Below are positions 1 to 7,588 of a DNA stretch of 64,000 nt, in pieces. Positions within the stretch are counted from its first letter, which is position 1; every line of letters starts with the position of its first letter. A program made the translations under genes and the position numbers. This stretch comes from Bacilli bacterium. GTDB taxonomy: Bacteria > Bacillota_I > Bacilli_A > ML615J-28 > CAG-698. The stretch covers positions 1-64,000 of the forward strand of contig JAFZWP010000021.1 of the NCBI GenBank assembly GCA_017617065.1, in the 5' to 3' direction. The notes beneath the pieces are model-generated. The model was not told the DNA's origin and made no database searches. It saw nothing but the letters and a program-made list of their open reading frames with translations.

Positions 1-327
1 ATCACTTTTTTCATTTACGGGTATTTCACTAACGCAATAAATATTATTTTTATACCAAACGTAGAAGTTATAAAAATCTTCTATTTTCACAATGAATGCA
101 TCGACATCATAAAGATTTGATTTTTCGGTAGGCATATAATTTCCTAAGACTTCATATTCAACTTCATTTTCGTTAGAACTTAATATCTCATCGAATTTTT
201 TTTCAAAACGTTCTTGATGTAAATTTGTTCCCTTACTAGGTAAAAAGTAATCATTATTAAAAGGCTTAGCGCATGAACATATGAATAAGCAAAAAGAAAG
301 TAATATTATAAATAATAGTTTTTTCAT
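1..327 (-). CDS. Putative lipoprotein, N-terminal part (cut by window start)
   Basis: An open frame of 109 codons runs from an ATG at 327 to the window edge with no stop, so only the N-terminal part is visible. The first 19 residues form a lysine-headed hydrophobic signal peptide ending in an Ile-Cys-Ser-Cys lipobox, which places the lipid-modified Cys at residue 19. The rest is soluble, rich in Glu, Asn and Tyr, and matches no family I recognise. I chose the ATG at 327 over the in-frame ATG at 333 because the GGGGGAG Shine-Dalgarno abuts the latter but lies about 7 nt from the former. It is preceded by its own promoter and by the terminator of the upstream yitT-like gene, so it is a separate unit. 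Surface location is inferred; function unknown. Confidence 0.75.
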   Translation of the reverse strand, partial: MKKLLFIILLSFCLFICSCAKPFNNDYFLPSKGTNLHQERFEKKFDEILSSNENEVEYEVLGNYMPTEKSNLYDVDAFIVKIEDFYNFYVWYKNNIYCVSEIPVNEKSD

Positions 328-383
328 AATCATACTCCCCCTGACACAAATACAACAAGTTAACAAAATATTTTTCTAATACA

Positions 384-389
384 ATTATA
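384..389 (-). promoter_or_regulatory. Promoter -10 for the 5'-truncated lipoprotein gene
   Basis: On the minus strand TATAAT is preceded by TGA, an extended -10. No good -35 is seen at 16-18 bp. It lies 57 bp upstream of the lipoprotein ATG. Confidence 0.5.
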
Positions 390-455
390 TCATTTTTTTT
401 ACTTCTAAACACCTTTTCTAATAATTGCTGTAAAATTGTACCATTCGCAAAAAAA

Positions 456-503
456 GACCATACCTAAGTGAAATGATAAACTATTAGTTTATCATTTCAC
501 TTA
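456..503 (-). terminator. Rho-independent terminator after the YitT-like gene
   Basis: A perfect 17-bp inverted repeat (465-481 with 487-503, 5-nt loop) lies 20 bp after the stop of the 524-1468 gene. On the minus strand it is followed by GGTATGGTC and then a run of T. Confidence 0.8.
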
Positions 504-523
504 TTGCATGATCTTATTCATTC

Positions 524-1468
524 TTATTGGGCTTTTGCTTTTATGATGTCTGAAACATCCTGTAAAGATATAAATGCTTTATCATCTATATCATGTACAA
601 TTTGTTTTAACTTATTAATTTGAAAATGATTAATTATGAAATAAATAATATTTTTCTCCTCCTTAGAGAACCCACCAATAGCATTAACTATTGTTCCACT
701 TGCACCAAATTGATTTGAAATTGCCTCCGATACTTCTTTAGCTTTTGTTGTTACAATCATTGCACATTTTGATCTATTAAATCCTTCAACTATAAAATTA
801 ATTGTCTTTGATCCAACAAAATACGTAACAATAGAATATAAAGGCAATATCCAACTATTAATAGCGATTCCACAAATGATATATAGTATTGTATTGAAAA
901 TCATCACAAATGTACCTATAGATATACCAATCTTTTTTGCGAACACAACCGATAATATATCTATTCCATCGATAGCTCCCCCAAATCTAATTGTAAGTCC
1001 GCTTCCAACTCCAGAAATTACTCCACCAAAAATAGCACAAAGTAATAGATCTGAACCCGCAAGTGGAGAGATGATTGAAACATCTATTGGTAAAACATAC
1101 ATTATTAAATATGACATTAGTGAATATATTATAACAGTAAATATTGAGTATGTTGTAAAAGCTAATCCTTGTCTCTTTAATCCAAAAATAAAGATTGGAA
1201 TATTTAATACAACAAGAAACATAGGAAGCGTTAAAAATGCTGGTGTTATTTGATCTAATAACATTGATGTTCCTGATATACCACTATCATATAATTTAAC
1301 AGGAAACAGGAATAAAGTAACACCAAAAGCATTAATAATTCCTGCAATGGTAAGATATAAGAAATTTATAGGTTTTAATTCTTTAAATTTAGTTTTCAAT
1401 TCAACTCTTTTTTTCTTTTTTACTTCAACAATTTCTTCGCTTTGTTTGATTTCCTTTTGTTCTTCCAT
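524..1468 (-). CDS. YitT-family membrane protein (YitT domain plus C-terminal DUF2179)
   Basis: The 314-residue protein has a short basic cytoplasmic N-terminus (residues 1-32, Lys/Glu-rich), about five to six membrane segments between residues 35 and 225, and a soluble C-terminal domain from about 230 to 314. This is the layout of Bacillus YitT-family proteins (YitT_membrane followed by DUF2179), whose transport substrate is not established. The glycine-rich stretch in the middle (IFGGVISGVGSGLTIRFGG) is typical. The start is supported by a promoter with TTGTAT and TATAAT at 17 bp and a GGAAG box 7 nt upstream. The gene stands alone between its promoter and a strong terminator. Membrane location is clear from the sequence; role unknown. 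Confidence 0.88.
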   Translation of the reverse strand: MEEQKEIKQSEEIVEVKKKKRVELKTKFKELKPINFLYLTIAGIINAFGVTLFLFPVKLYDSGISGTSMLLDQITPAFLTLPMFLVVLNIPIFIFGLKRQGLAFTTYSIFTVIIYSLMSYLIMYVLPIDVSIISPLAGSDLLLCAIFGGVISGVGSGLTIRFGGAIDGIDILSVVFAKKIGISIGTFVMIFNTILYIICGIAINSWILPLYSIVTYFVGSKTINFIVEGFNRSKCAMIVTTKAKEVSEAISNQFGASGTIVNAIGGFSKEEKNIIYFIINHFQINKLKQIVHDIDDKAFISLQDVSDIIKAKAQ

Positions 1469-1507
1469 TTATGCTTCCATACCTTTCAATAGATTAATTC
1501 AACTATA

Positions 1508-1536
1508 ATTATAGCGCGCTTATTTACAATATACAA
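1508..1536 (-). promoter_or_regulatory. Promoter of the YitT-like gene
   Basis: TTGTAT (1531-1536) and TATAAT (1508-1513) on the minus strand, spaced 17 bp, 39 bp upstream of the start codon. Confidence 0.7.
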
Positions 1537-1544
1537 TAAACATT

Positions 1545-1735
1545 AAAAAAGACCATGCATTTTGCAATGATCTATTTCTTGTTATTTACTTATTTTATGC
1601 TAATCATCAGCTAAGCCACCAAGAGAGACATTTTTGTATTCATGTGAAACTTTGAGCTTGTGCTTATACAATTTGTACAAGCACAGCCTCACTTCTCCTC
1701 CAATGCACAGAAAAGTCTCGCCTCGCCAAGCGCCT
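1545..1735 (-). ncRNA. Candidate small RNA from repeat copy A
   Basis: Predicted minus-strand transcript of about 190 nt starting a few bases after the -10 TATAAT (1742-1747) and ending at a hairpin plus T6 (1545-1572). The hairpin at 1655-1688 is shared with copies B and C and here uses a G-U pair where copy C has G-C. The second hairpin of copies B-D is largely lost here. Expression is inferred, not shown. Confidence 0.45.
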
Positions 1736-1850
1736 GCATGCATTATATCGCACTACTCTCAATCCGTAAGCCCCTTTGTTAATAATTTGCATAAAACTTG
1801 CAATAAACGCAAAAAAAGCCAGGCTTGAGCCCAGCATTGCATAAAAAAAA
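1545..1850 (-). repeat. Dispersed ~300-bp repeat, copy A
   Basis: This stretch shares long near-identical blocks with the tandem copies at 6629-7346, for example the conserved block around TAATAATTTGCATAAAACTT and the block around TGCATGCATTATATCG. The order of elements is the same in each copy: terminator hairpin, hairpin near 1655-1688, -10-like box at 1742-1747, A-rich conserved block, then a GC-rich terminator hairpin (about 1817-1838). The repeat sits between the yitT-like promoter and the 3' end of the phosphorelay operon. No transposase gene and no terminal inverted repeats are visible. Confidence 0.85.
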
Positions 1851-1873
1851 GACTATGCGTTTTGCATAATCTT
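1845..1873 (-). terminator. Terminator of the phosphorelay operon
   Basis: AGACTATGC and GCATAATCT pair around a short loop, with A8 on the left and T6 on the right, so it can act in both directions. It lies 14 bp after the HPt stop codon and coincides with the boundary of repeat copy A. Confidence 0.75.
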
Positions 1874-1886
1874 TTTTAAAAATTTT

Positions 1887-2231
1887 TTAACTATTACAAA
1901 TCTCTTCTAGTTCTTGCCTTCTTGTTTCAATCATTTCCAAATACTTTGAATAGTCTAGTTTATTTTTATTTCTTAGTAGTTCGGTTATTTGGACAACTGG
2001 CTCAATTAATGGGGTTAATTCTAAACTTAATAATACTCCTTTTAACCCATGAGCATATTGAAAAGCGCCATCTAAATCATTCTTATTAATTGCTTGTTCT
2101 AGTTTCTTAAAGCTTTCATTGCCTGGAATCATTTTAACTAATCGTAAATACAATTCTTCTTTATTAGCACACCTTTGTACTCCTATTTTTGTATTAGCAC
2201 CGAAAGAATCTAGTTTTTCTAGAGTTAACAT
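1887..2231 (-). CDS. HPt domain phosphotransfer protein
   Basis: A 114-residue single-domain protein, mostly helical, with the HPt signature Ala-His-Gly-Leu-Lys-Gly (His61 is the likely phosphorylated residue). Stand-alone HPt proteins shuttle phosphate between receiver domains of hybrid kinases and response regulators in the cytoplasm. The start has an AGGAGG site 6 nt upstream and the gene overlaps the upstream REC-EAL gene by 7 nt, so the two are translationally coupled. With the hybrid kinase and REC-EAL protein this completes a His-Asp-His-Asp relay encoded in one operon. It is the last gene before a terminator. Confidence 0.88.
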   Translation of the reverse strand: MLTLEKLDSFGANTKIGVQRCANKEELYLRLVKMIPGNESFKKLEQAINKNDLDGAFQYAHGLKGVLLSLELTPLIEPVVQITELLRNKNKLDYSKYLEMIETRRQELEEICNS

Positions 2232-3898
2232 TTCTTTCCTCCTAATAAATATACAAATTCTTTTTCGCTTAATGGCTTACTGAAGTAATATCCTTGAATA
2301 ACACTATAACCAAATTTCTTAAGTTGATTTAATTGTTCAATCGTCTCTACGCCTTCAGCAACTAATATAACATCTAAATATTTAGCAATATCCGATACAA
2401 GTTCAATAACTTTTAATGTTTTATCATTACTATACATTTCCTTAACAAATAACATATCCAGTTTTAAAACATCAAATGGAACAGTAGTCAAAGCATTCAA
2501 AGATGAGTATCCAGCGCCAAAATCATCAATCTCAATTTTGAATCCTTTTTCTTTAAGTTTTGTAATAATTTCTACTAAATGATTAATATCGCTATTATAT
2601 GCGGACTCGGTAATTTCTAGATATACGTATTTGTTGTCGACATTGTATTTTTTAGTAATAGAATCTAATATATCTACAATGCTATCATCTAATAAGTCTA
2701 TTCTACTAACGTTTAGACTAATTGGAACAATATTAATATTATTAGTTTTCCACTGTGCTAAATTTTTAATTGCTTCTTCCCAAACATAATGATCTAAATC
2801 TCTAATAAAGCCACGCTCTTCAAAAAGGGGAATAAATAGTTTGGGAGAAACCATCCCTAATGTTGGATGGATCCATCTAACTAATGCTTCAGCAGAACAT
2901 ATATAAGGCTTATTTTCAATATTATATTTAGGTTGATAATAAACAATGAATTCTCTATTCATAAGCGAATTATGAAAATCATATGCTAACTGTTCATAAA
3001 TAAGTGCATTATTTTGGCTAATGTCATTAAATGCTAGGTATTTATTATGTGAGAATTTTCCTACTTGATTGCATGATAATTTAGCTCTATTAATACGAAC
3101 ATCGATGTCTACTGTCTTATCATCAATTTCATAAACCCCTAATTTTAAGTTTATCCCTGATACACCATATTTTTCTAACGATATTTCAAACCTTTTAACT
3201 AATTCATTATAATCGTTAACATGTTTGTGAAACATCACAAAATATTCATCTTCTAACTTACCAACAATACCATCATAGACTTTAACATTATTTTTTAACT
3301 CGTCAGCAATATGGCTTATAACTTCATCTGCTTTTTCTTGACCATATAATTCATGAATTACTTGTAAGTTTTCAACAAGCAATACGTTCAAATCCATCCT
3401 ATCATTTGGATTATATTCCTCAATCATCTTTACATATTCTTTGAATACATTTTTATTATACACATGCGTTAATTCATCGCGTTCTGATGCATTGATTATT
3501 AATCTATCTTCAAATAATTCTATTAGTCTTGCTACTCTTGCAAGCATTACTTCAGGTAATTCAAACGGTCTTTTTATAAAGTCGATAGCGCCAAGTTTTA
3601 AACATTCAAGTTCAGTATCAGCTTCTGATGTGATAACAATAGTTGGTATTCTTTTGATGTTTTTTTCGTTTAATTTTTTTAAGAAATCGATACCATTCAT
3701 CATCGGCATATTAATATCAAGCATTATCAAAGAAATAGGTGTTATTGATTTTGTCAGCTTCTGAATTGCTTCAATACCATTACTAGCTATTTCTACATTA
3801 TATTTTGTGCTTAATACTTCTTTTAATATTTCTTGATTAATTACTTCATCTTCAACAACAAGTATTGTTCTTTTAATCTCGCTAATAATATTACTCAC
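2225..3898 (-). CDS. Response regulator with degenerate GGDEF and intact EAL domain (c-di-GMP phosphodiesterase)
   Basis: Domain order in 557 residues: receiver (about 10-130; phospho-acceptor Asp61 in IMLDINMP, conserved Lys in FIKRPF), a GGDEF-fold region (about 140-290) and an EAL domain (about 300-550). The GGDEF motif reads Leu-Glu-Asp-Glu-Tyr near 215-219, so cyclase activity is unlikely. The EAL domain keeps its metal and catalytic motifs: EALVRW at 337, a conserved Glu at 428, DDFGAGYSS at 458, EGVET and QGYYFSKP. The protein should therefore hydrolyse cyclic di-GMP under control of phosphorylation. Start is GTG with GAGG 8 nt upstream. It overlaps the kinase gene by 8 nt and the HPt gene by 7 nt. 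Confidence 0.92.
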   Translation of the reverse strand: MSNIISEIKRTILVVEDEVINQEILKEVLSTKYNVEIASNGIEAIQKLTKSITPISLIMLDINMPMMNGIDFLKKLNEKNIKRIPTIVITSEADTELECLKLGAIDFIKRPFELPEVMLARVARLIELFEDRLIINASERDELTHVYNKNVFKEYVKMIEEYNPNDRMDLNVLLVENLQVIHELYGQEKADEVISHIADELKNNVKVYDGIVGKLEDEYFVMFHKHVNDYNELVKRFEISLEKYGVSGINLKLGVYEIDDKTVDIDVRINRAKLSCNQVGKFSHNKYLAFNDISQNNALIYEQLAYDFHNSLMNREFIVYYQPKYNIENKPYICSAEALVRWIHPTLGMVSPKLFIPLFEERGFIRDLDHYVWEEAIKNLAQWKTNNINIVPISLNVSRIDLLDDSIVDILDSITKKYNVDNKYVYLEITESAYNSDINHLVEIITKLKEKGFKIEIDDFGAGYSSLNALTTVPFDVLKLDMLFVKEMYSNDKTLKVIELVSDIAKYLDVILVAEGVETIEQLNQLKKFGYSVIQGYYFSKPLSEKEFVYLLGGKKC

Positions 3899-6494
3899 TA
3901 TTATTTCCTCGATTCTTAATTGTTTCTATTAGAGTTTTATATAGTTCCGTATCATCAAGTGGTTTAGCAAGATGGGCAACCATTCCTACTTGCAAACATC
4001 TTTTTGCATCTTCAATAAAAGCATCAGCTGTCATAGCAATAATTGGTACGTCATTATCTATTCTATCTAATGATTTGATTGCTTCAGTTGCTTCAAACCC
4101 ATCCATTTTTGGCATTCTTAGGTCCATTAAAATGACATCATAATAATTGATATCCGAATGTTTAAATTTTTCGTAACATTCTTCACCATTATTTGTCACA
4201 TCAACAATTACTCCCTTTTCTTCAAGTAATGTCTTAACAATTTCAATATTTATATCATAATCTTCAGCAACAAGTACATGCTTATTTAAAAGATATTTAT
4301 AATCTTGATCAACGTCCAATAAGTCTTCATTCACTTCATTATTAATATATTTCCTTATTTCGTGATAAAGCGTTGATTTAAATAATGGTTTTTCAATGAA
4401 TCCATTAACTCCAGCACCTCTTGCCTCATCAACAATCATTGAGTAATCATATGCAGAAATAAGAATAATTGGTATATCATTACCTATTATTTTTCTAATC
4501 TTTCTTGCCACTTCAATACCATTAATGTCATTTAAGCGATAATCAATTATGCACATATAAAAACCATCATTTGTTTCACTTGCCTTTTCTACAATTGAAA
4601 TTGCAGCATTACCACTTGTTACAATAGTTGGAGTTAGACCTATTTCTTTTAAAGAAATAGCAATTGATTTACATACATCTAAATTATCATCTACTACTAA
4701 AACATTTAAGTCTGGCAAAATCATTTCTTTATAAGAATTATCTTCAATCTCTAAATCAAGTATGATATGAAATCTAGTGCCTTCTCCTAATTTTGATTCA
4801 ACCTCAATTTTCCCTTCTAAAGCATCAATAATATATTTTGTAATGGCAAGGCCTAATCCACTGCCTTCAGTTTTATGAACTCTCTTACTATCCTCTCTTT
4901 CAAAAGAGTTGAACATTTTATCCATAAAATCTTCACTCATACCCATTCCGTTATCTTTAACAATAAAATGAGTTCTTACTTTTGATTTATCTCCTAGTTC
5001 TTCTTGATATAAAGATAACTCAATAGATCCACCTTCTGGTGTAAATTTTAGAGCGTTTGATAGCAAATTTAATAAAACTTGATTAATTCTTACCGAATCA
5101 CAGTACACATCTTCGTGATATATACTATTAATAAATACATCAAACTTTTGGTCTTTCATATCTACTTGTGGCTTAATAATATTGCAAATGGATTTCACAA
5201 TATCTTTTAAAGATACTAAATCAATGTGCATTGTCATCTTACCACTTTCAATTTTAGACATATCTAAGATATCATTGATTAAACCCAATAATTGTTTTGA
5301 AGAATAAGTTATTTTTTCTAAGCAATGTGACACTTGTTCTTTATCATCAATATTTGCTTGAGCAATAGTAGTCATACCGACGATTGCATTCATTGGTGTT
5401 CTAATATCATGACTCATATTTGATAAGAATTCACTCTTTGCTTTATTAGCTTTTTCTGCATGAACTTTAGCGCTTTCTAAAGCACTATTCATTTTTCTTA
5501 ATTCTAAGATTTGTTCACGTGACTGAATAATAAAGAAAACAACAAAAACTAAAAGAACTATCAATACGACAGCTATACTTATGATTGTTTCAACATTCCT
5601 TTGCACACTAATGCTATTAACCATTTCGTCTAATGCACCATAAGGCATAACCGTAACTAAATACCATTTAGTATTAGGTAATGGTGTCAGTTTAACGCTT
5701 CGCTTTTGACTGATTTCTTCATTGACGTATTGTTGATTATATGTATATGTTTCTCCGTTTTTTATTGCATCTTTAATCTCTTTGATTAATGTTTCTTTGC
5801 TCATATCAAAAGGATTAACATATTTTTCTATTTTTGTATAATAATTGGATTCATTATTGTCTTCATTAGATAATATATAGTCACCATTATCCAAAATGAT
5901 TGATGAATAAACTAATCCGCCTTCATTATCAAGTCTCATATATTTTGCAAAAGATTCATATTCTCTACACAATAATAAGGCAATACTATTGTTTCCGTTT
6001 TCCATTTGAACTTGATACGGAAAGCCATAAACTATTTGCATGTAACTACCACTTGCATACGAGATGGCAATATTATTGTTTTGAACAATTTCGGTGACAT
6101 ATTCATAACTATAAATACTTGTTATATCATCACCAGCTATTTTCTCTATATTTCCTTTGCTATCATAGAATCCTGCAAAAGTAAAATTATAAGTGGCCAT
6201 TTGTTCAGATATCTTTTCTTTTATGTTTTCCTTATCCGTTAAATCTTTTACACTATTTAGTATTTGCGTTCCTTCATCTTTACGAATTGACGTTATAGTG
6301 GCAAAATGATTAGCTATTTGCCTAGATACACCATTTACATAAGTAGAAGCAATTTCATTAGATTCTTGCTTAGTTTGCTTATTTAAATACGTGGTTAAAA
6401 CTACAAAAAATAAAGCTATAATTACTAAACTAATTGCAGCAACTATAATTATTCTAATACTTCTTTTTCTATTTTCTTTTGCCTCGTTGTACAT
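3891..6494 (-). CDS. Hybrid sensor histidine kinase with extracellular sensor and two receiver domains
   Basis: The 867-residue protein has a membrane segment (about 14-37), an extracytoplasmic region of about 265 residues that looks like a double-Cache sensor, a second membrane segment (about 303-323), a short coiled linker, and HisKA with the phosphorylated His362 in SHDIRTP. HATPase_c follows (N box near 472-485, DNGMGMS near 514, GSGLGLA near 544), then two receivers with Asp651 and Asp791. All catalytic motifs are intact. It would autophosphorylate and pass phosphate through its receivers and the neighbouring HPt protein to the REC-EAL protein. It is first in a three-gene overlapping operon with its own promoter at 6574-6601. 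The ligand is unknown. Confidence 0.93.
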   Translation of the reverse strand: MYNEAKENRKRSIRIIIVAAISLVIIALFFVVLTTYLNKQTKQESNEIASTYVNGVSRQIANHFATITSIRKDEGTQILNSVKDLTDKENIKEKISEQMATYNFTFAGFYDSKGNIEKIAGDDITSIYSYEYVTEIVQNNNIAISYASGSYMQIVYGFPYQVQMENGNNSIALLLCREYESFAKYMRLDNEGGLVYSSIILDNGDYILSNEDNNESNYYTKIEKYVNPFDMSKETLIKEIKDAIKNGETYTYNQQYVNEEISQKRSVKLTPLPNTKWYLVTVMPYGALDEMVNSISVQRNVETIISIAVVLIVLLVFVVFFIIQSREQILELRKMNSALESAKVHAEKANKAKSEFLSNMSHDIRTPMNAIVGMTTIAQANIDDKEQVSHCLEKITYSSKQLLGLINDILDMSKIESGKMTMHIDLVSLKDIVKSICNIIKPQVDMKDQKFDVFINSIYHEDVYCDSVRINQVLLNLLSNALKFTPEGGSIELSLYQEELGDKSKVRTHFIVKDNGMGMSEDFMDKMFNSFEREDSKRVHKTEGSGLGLAITKYIIDALEGKIEVESKLGEGTRFHIILDLEIEDNSYKEMILPDLNVLVVDDNLDVCKSIAISLKEIGLTPTIVTSGNAAISIVEKASETNDGFYMCIIDYRLNDINGIEVARKIRKIIGNDIPIILISAYDYSMIVDEARGAGVNGFIEKPLFKSTLYHEIRKYINNEVNEDLLDVDQDYKYLLNKHVLVAEDYDINIEIVKTLLEEKGVIVDVTNNGEECYEKFKHSDINYYDVILMDLRMPKMDGFEATEAIKSLDRIDNDVPIIAMTADAFIEDAKRCLQVGMVAHLAKPLDDTELYKTLIETIKNRGNNSE

Positions 6495-6573
6495 ATCTAG
6501 CTTATAACCTTACCCTTTCTATTATTCATATATTCATCAGTTTTGTTTAATAAAAATGTATTACCTCTATAGT

Positions 6574-6601
6574 ATTCTAACATATATTTCTATTTTCTCA
6601 A
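6574..6601 (-). promoter_or_regulatory. Promoter of the phosphorelay operon
   Basis: Minus-strand TTGAGA (6596-6601) and TAGAAT (6574-6579) with a 16-bp spacer and an extended -10 TGT. The predicted leader to the kinase ATG is about 75 nt. Confidence 0.65.
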
Positions 6602-6628
6602 TAATATTGATTTAAAAAGGTGAATAAC

Positions 6629-6828
6629 AAAAAAGACCATACCTAAAGTATGATCAATTCTCTAAAATCTTATTATTAGCACTAGCTTGCTATGCATGGC
6701 ATTTTTGTGCACCATGTGAGATTTAAGCTTGTGCTGATACAGCAATTGTACAAGCACAGCCTCAATTCTTCCCATATGCACAACAATCCTGCTCCTCCCA
6801 AAATCTATTTAAAACTCAGCACCAGCCT
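6629..6828 (-). ncRNA. Candidate small RNA from repeat copy B
   Basis: Predicted minus-strand transcript of about 200 nt from the -10 TATAAT (6835-6840) to a terminator hairpin (6635-6655) followed by T6. It contains the conserved hairpin 6725-6762 and the covarying hairpin 6695-6716 (arms CATGG and CCATG around the loop TGCACAAAAATG). Expression is inferred. Confidence 0.5.
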
Positions 6829-6936
6829 GCATGCATTATATCGTGTATTGCTTTATTTGCGAGCCCCTTTGTTAATAATTTGCATAAAACTTGCAATAAA
6901 CGCAAAAAAAGCCAGGCATAAGCCCAGCATTGCACA
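6629..6936 (-). repeat. Tandem ~300-bp repeat, copy B
   Basis: First of the tandem copies. Its terminator hairpin starts 308 bp before that of copy C. It shares with copies A and C the hairpin block at 6725-6762, the -10-like block at 6835-6840, the A-rich block near 6870-6910 and the GC-rich hairpin near 6911-6932. The middle (about 6785-6825) diverges from A and C. Confidence 0.88.
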
Positions 6937-7114
6937 AAAAAAGACCATACCTTAAGTATGATCAATTTCCTAAAATCTTGTTATTAGCACTAGCTAGCTA
7001 AGCGCAGCATTTTTGTGCACTGCAGGAGCATAGGGCTTGTGCTGATACAAGTTGTACAAGCACAGCCTCACTTCTCCCCATATGCACAGAAAAGCCTCGC
7101 CTCGCCAAGCACCT
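6936..7114 (-). ncRNA. Candidate small RNA from repeat copy C
   Basis: Predicted minus-strand transcript of about 180 nt from -10 TATAAT (7121-7126) to the terminator hairpin 6943-6963 plus T7. Hairpin 7034-7067 is conserved. Hairpin 7003-7024 has arms TGCAG and CTGCG around the same loop TGCACAAAAATG as in copies B and D, a compensatory change at several positions. Expression is inferred. Confidence 0.5.
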
Positions 7115-7221
7115 GCATGCATTATATCGCACTACTCTCAATTCGTAAGCCCCTTTGATAATAATTTGCATAAATCTTGCAATAAACGCAAAAAAACCAA
7201 GCATAAGCCCAGCATTGCATA
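6936..7221 (-). repeat. Tandem ~300-bp repeat, copy C
   Basis: Second tandem copy, 285 bp to the hairpin of copy D. It resembles copy A most in its upstream half (the CTCGCCTCGCCAAG block and CTACTCTCAAT) and copies B and D in its downstream half. Confidence 0.88.
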
Positions 7222-7345
7222 AAAAAAGACCATACCTAAAGTATGATCAATTTTCTAAAATCTTGTTATTAGCACTAGCTAGCTATGCATGGCATTTTTG
7301 TGCACCATGTGAGATTTGAGCTTGTGCTGATACACAAGTTGTAAA
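7221..7345 (-). repeat. Truncated repeat copy D abutting the rpsR stop codon
   Basis: Only the terminator-proximal ~125 bp of the repeat remains: terminator hairpin 7228-7248 with T7, and the second hairpin with arms at 7288-7292 and 7305-7309 identical to copy B. The half carrying the -10 box is missing and is replaced by the 3' end of rpsR, so D probably terminates rpsF-ssb-rpsR rather than making its own RNA. A short hairpin (CTTGTG with CACAAG) sits just after the rpsR stop. Confidence 0.82.
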
Positions 7346-7570
7346 CTACTCTCTAGCAAATGGTAATAAAGCCATATGTCTAGCACGTTTAATTGCAACT
7401 GCTAATTGTCTTTGATAAATTGCTTTTGTTCCTGTAACTCTACGTGGTAAGATTTTGCCACGGTCAGTTACATAACGACGTAATAATTCATAATCTGTCC
7501 AGTCAATTTTATCAATATTATGTTCTGTAAAATAACATGTCTTTTTTCTTTTTGGACGAAATCCTGGCAT
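7346..7570 (-). CDS. rpsR: 30S ribosomal protein S18
   Basis: A 74-residue basic protein with the S18 pattern: an RPKRKK-type N-terminus, then the core [14 protein letters not shown] and a [12 protein letters not shown]-terminus. Length is normal for the family. It joins S6 on the platform of the 30S subunit. It is last in the standard rpsF-ssb-rpsR operon, 18 bp after ssb, with a TAGGAGG site about 9 nt from the ATG. Its stop codon directly borders the truncated repeat copy D, whose hairpin is the likely terminator. Confidence 0.97.
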   Translation of the reverse strand: MPGFRPKRKKTCYFTEHNIDKIDWTDYELLRRYVTDRGKILPRRVTGTKAIYQRQLAVAIKRARHMALLPFARE

Positions 7571-7588
7571 TTTTATAATCCTCCTATT

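Noticed and set aside
1634-1828. Plus-strand frames inside repeats (also 6692-6955)
   Set aside because: No ribosome site and no similarity beyond the shared DNA blocks; stem wobbles and terminators point to minus-strand transcription.
6998-7204. A 68-codon minus-strand frame in repeat copy C, with a related frame in copy A
   Set aside because: Nearly all differences between the A and C frames change the amino acid, the frame is broken by a stop in copy B, and no good ribosome site is seen. The conserved parts are the -10 box and hairpins, so the repeats look like RNA or promoter elements, not genes.
6629-7345. CRISPR array or classic MITE
   Set aside because: Repeat units are about 300 bp, not 25-40 bp with spacers. 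No terminal inverted repeats or clear target-site duplications were found, and no transposase lies nearby.
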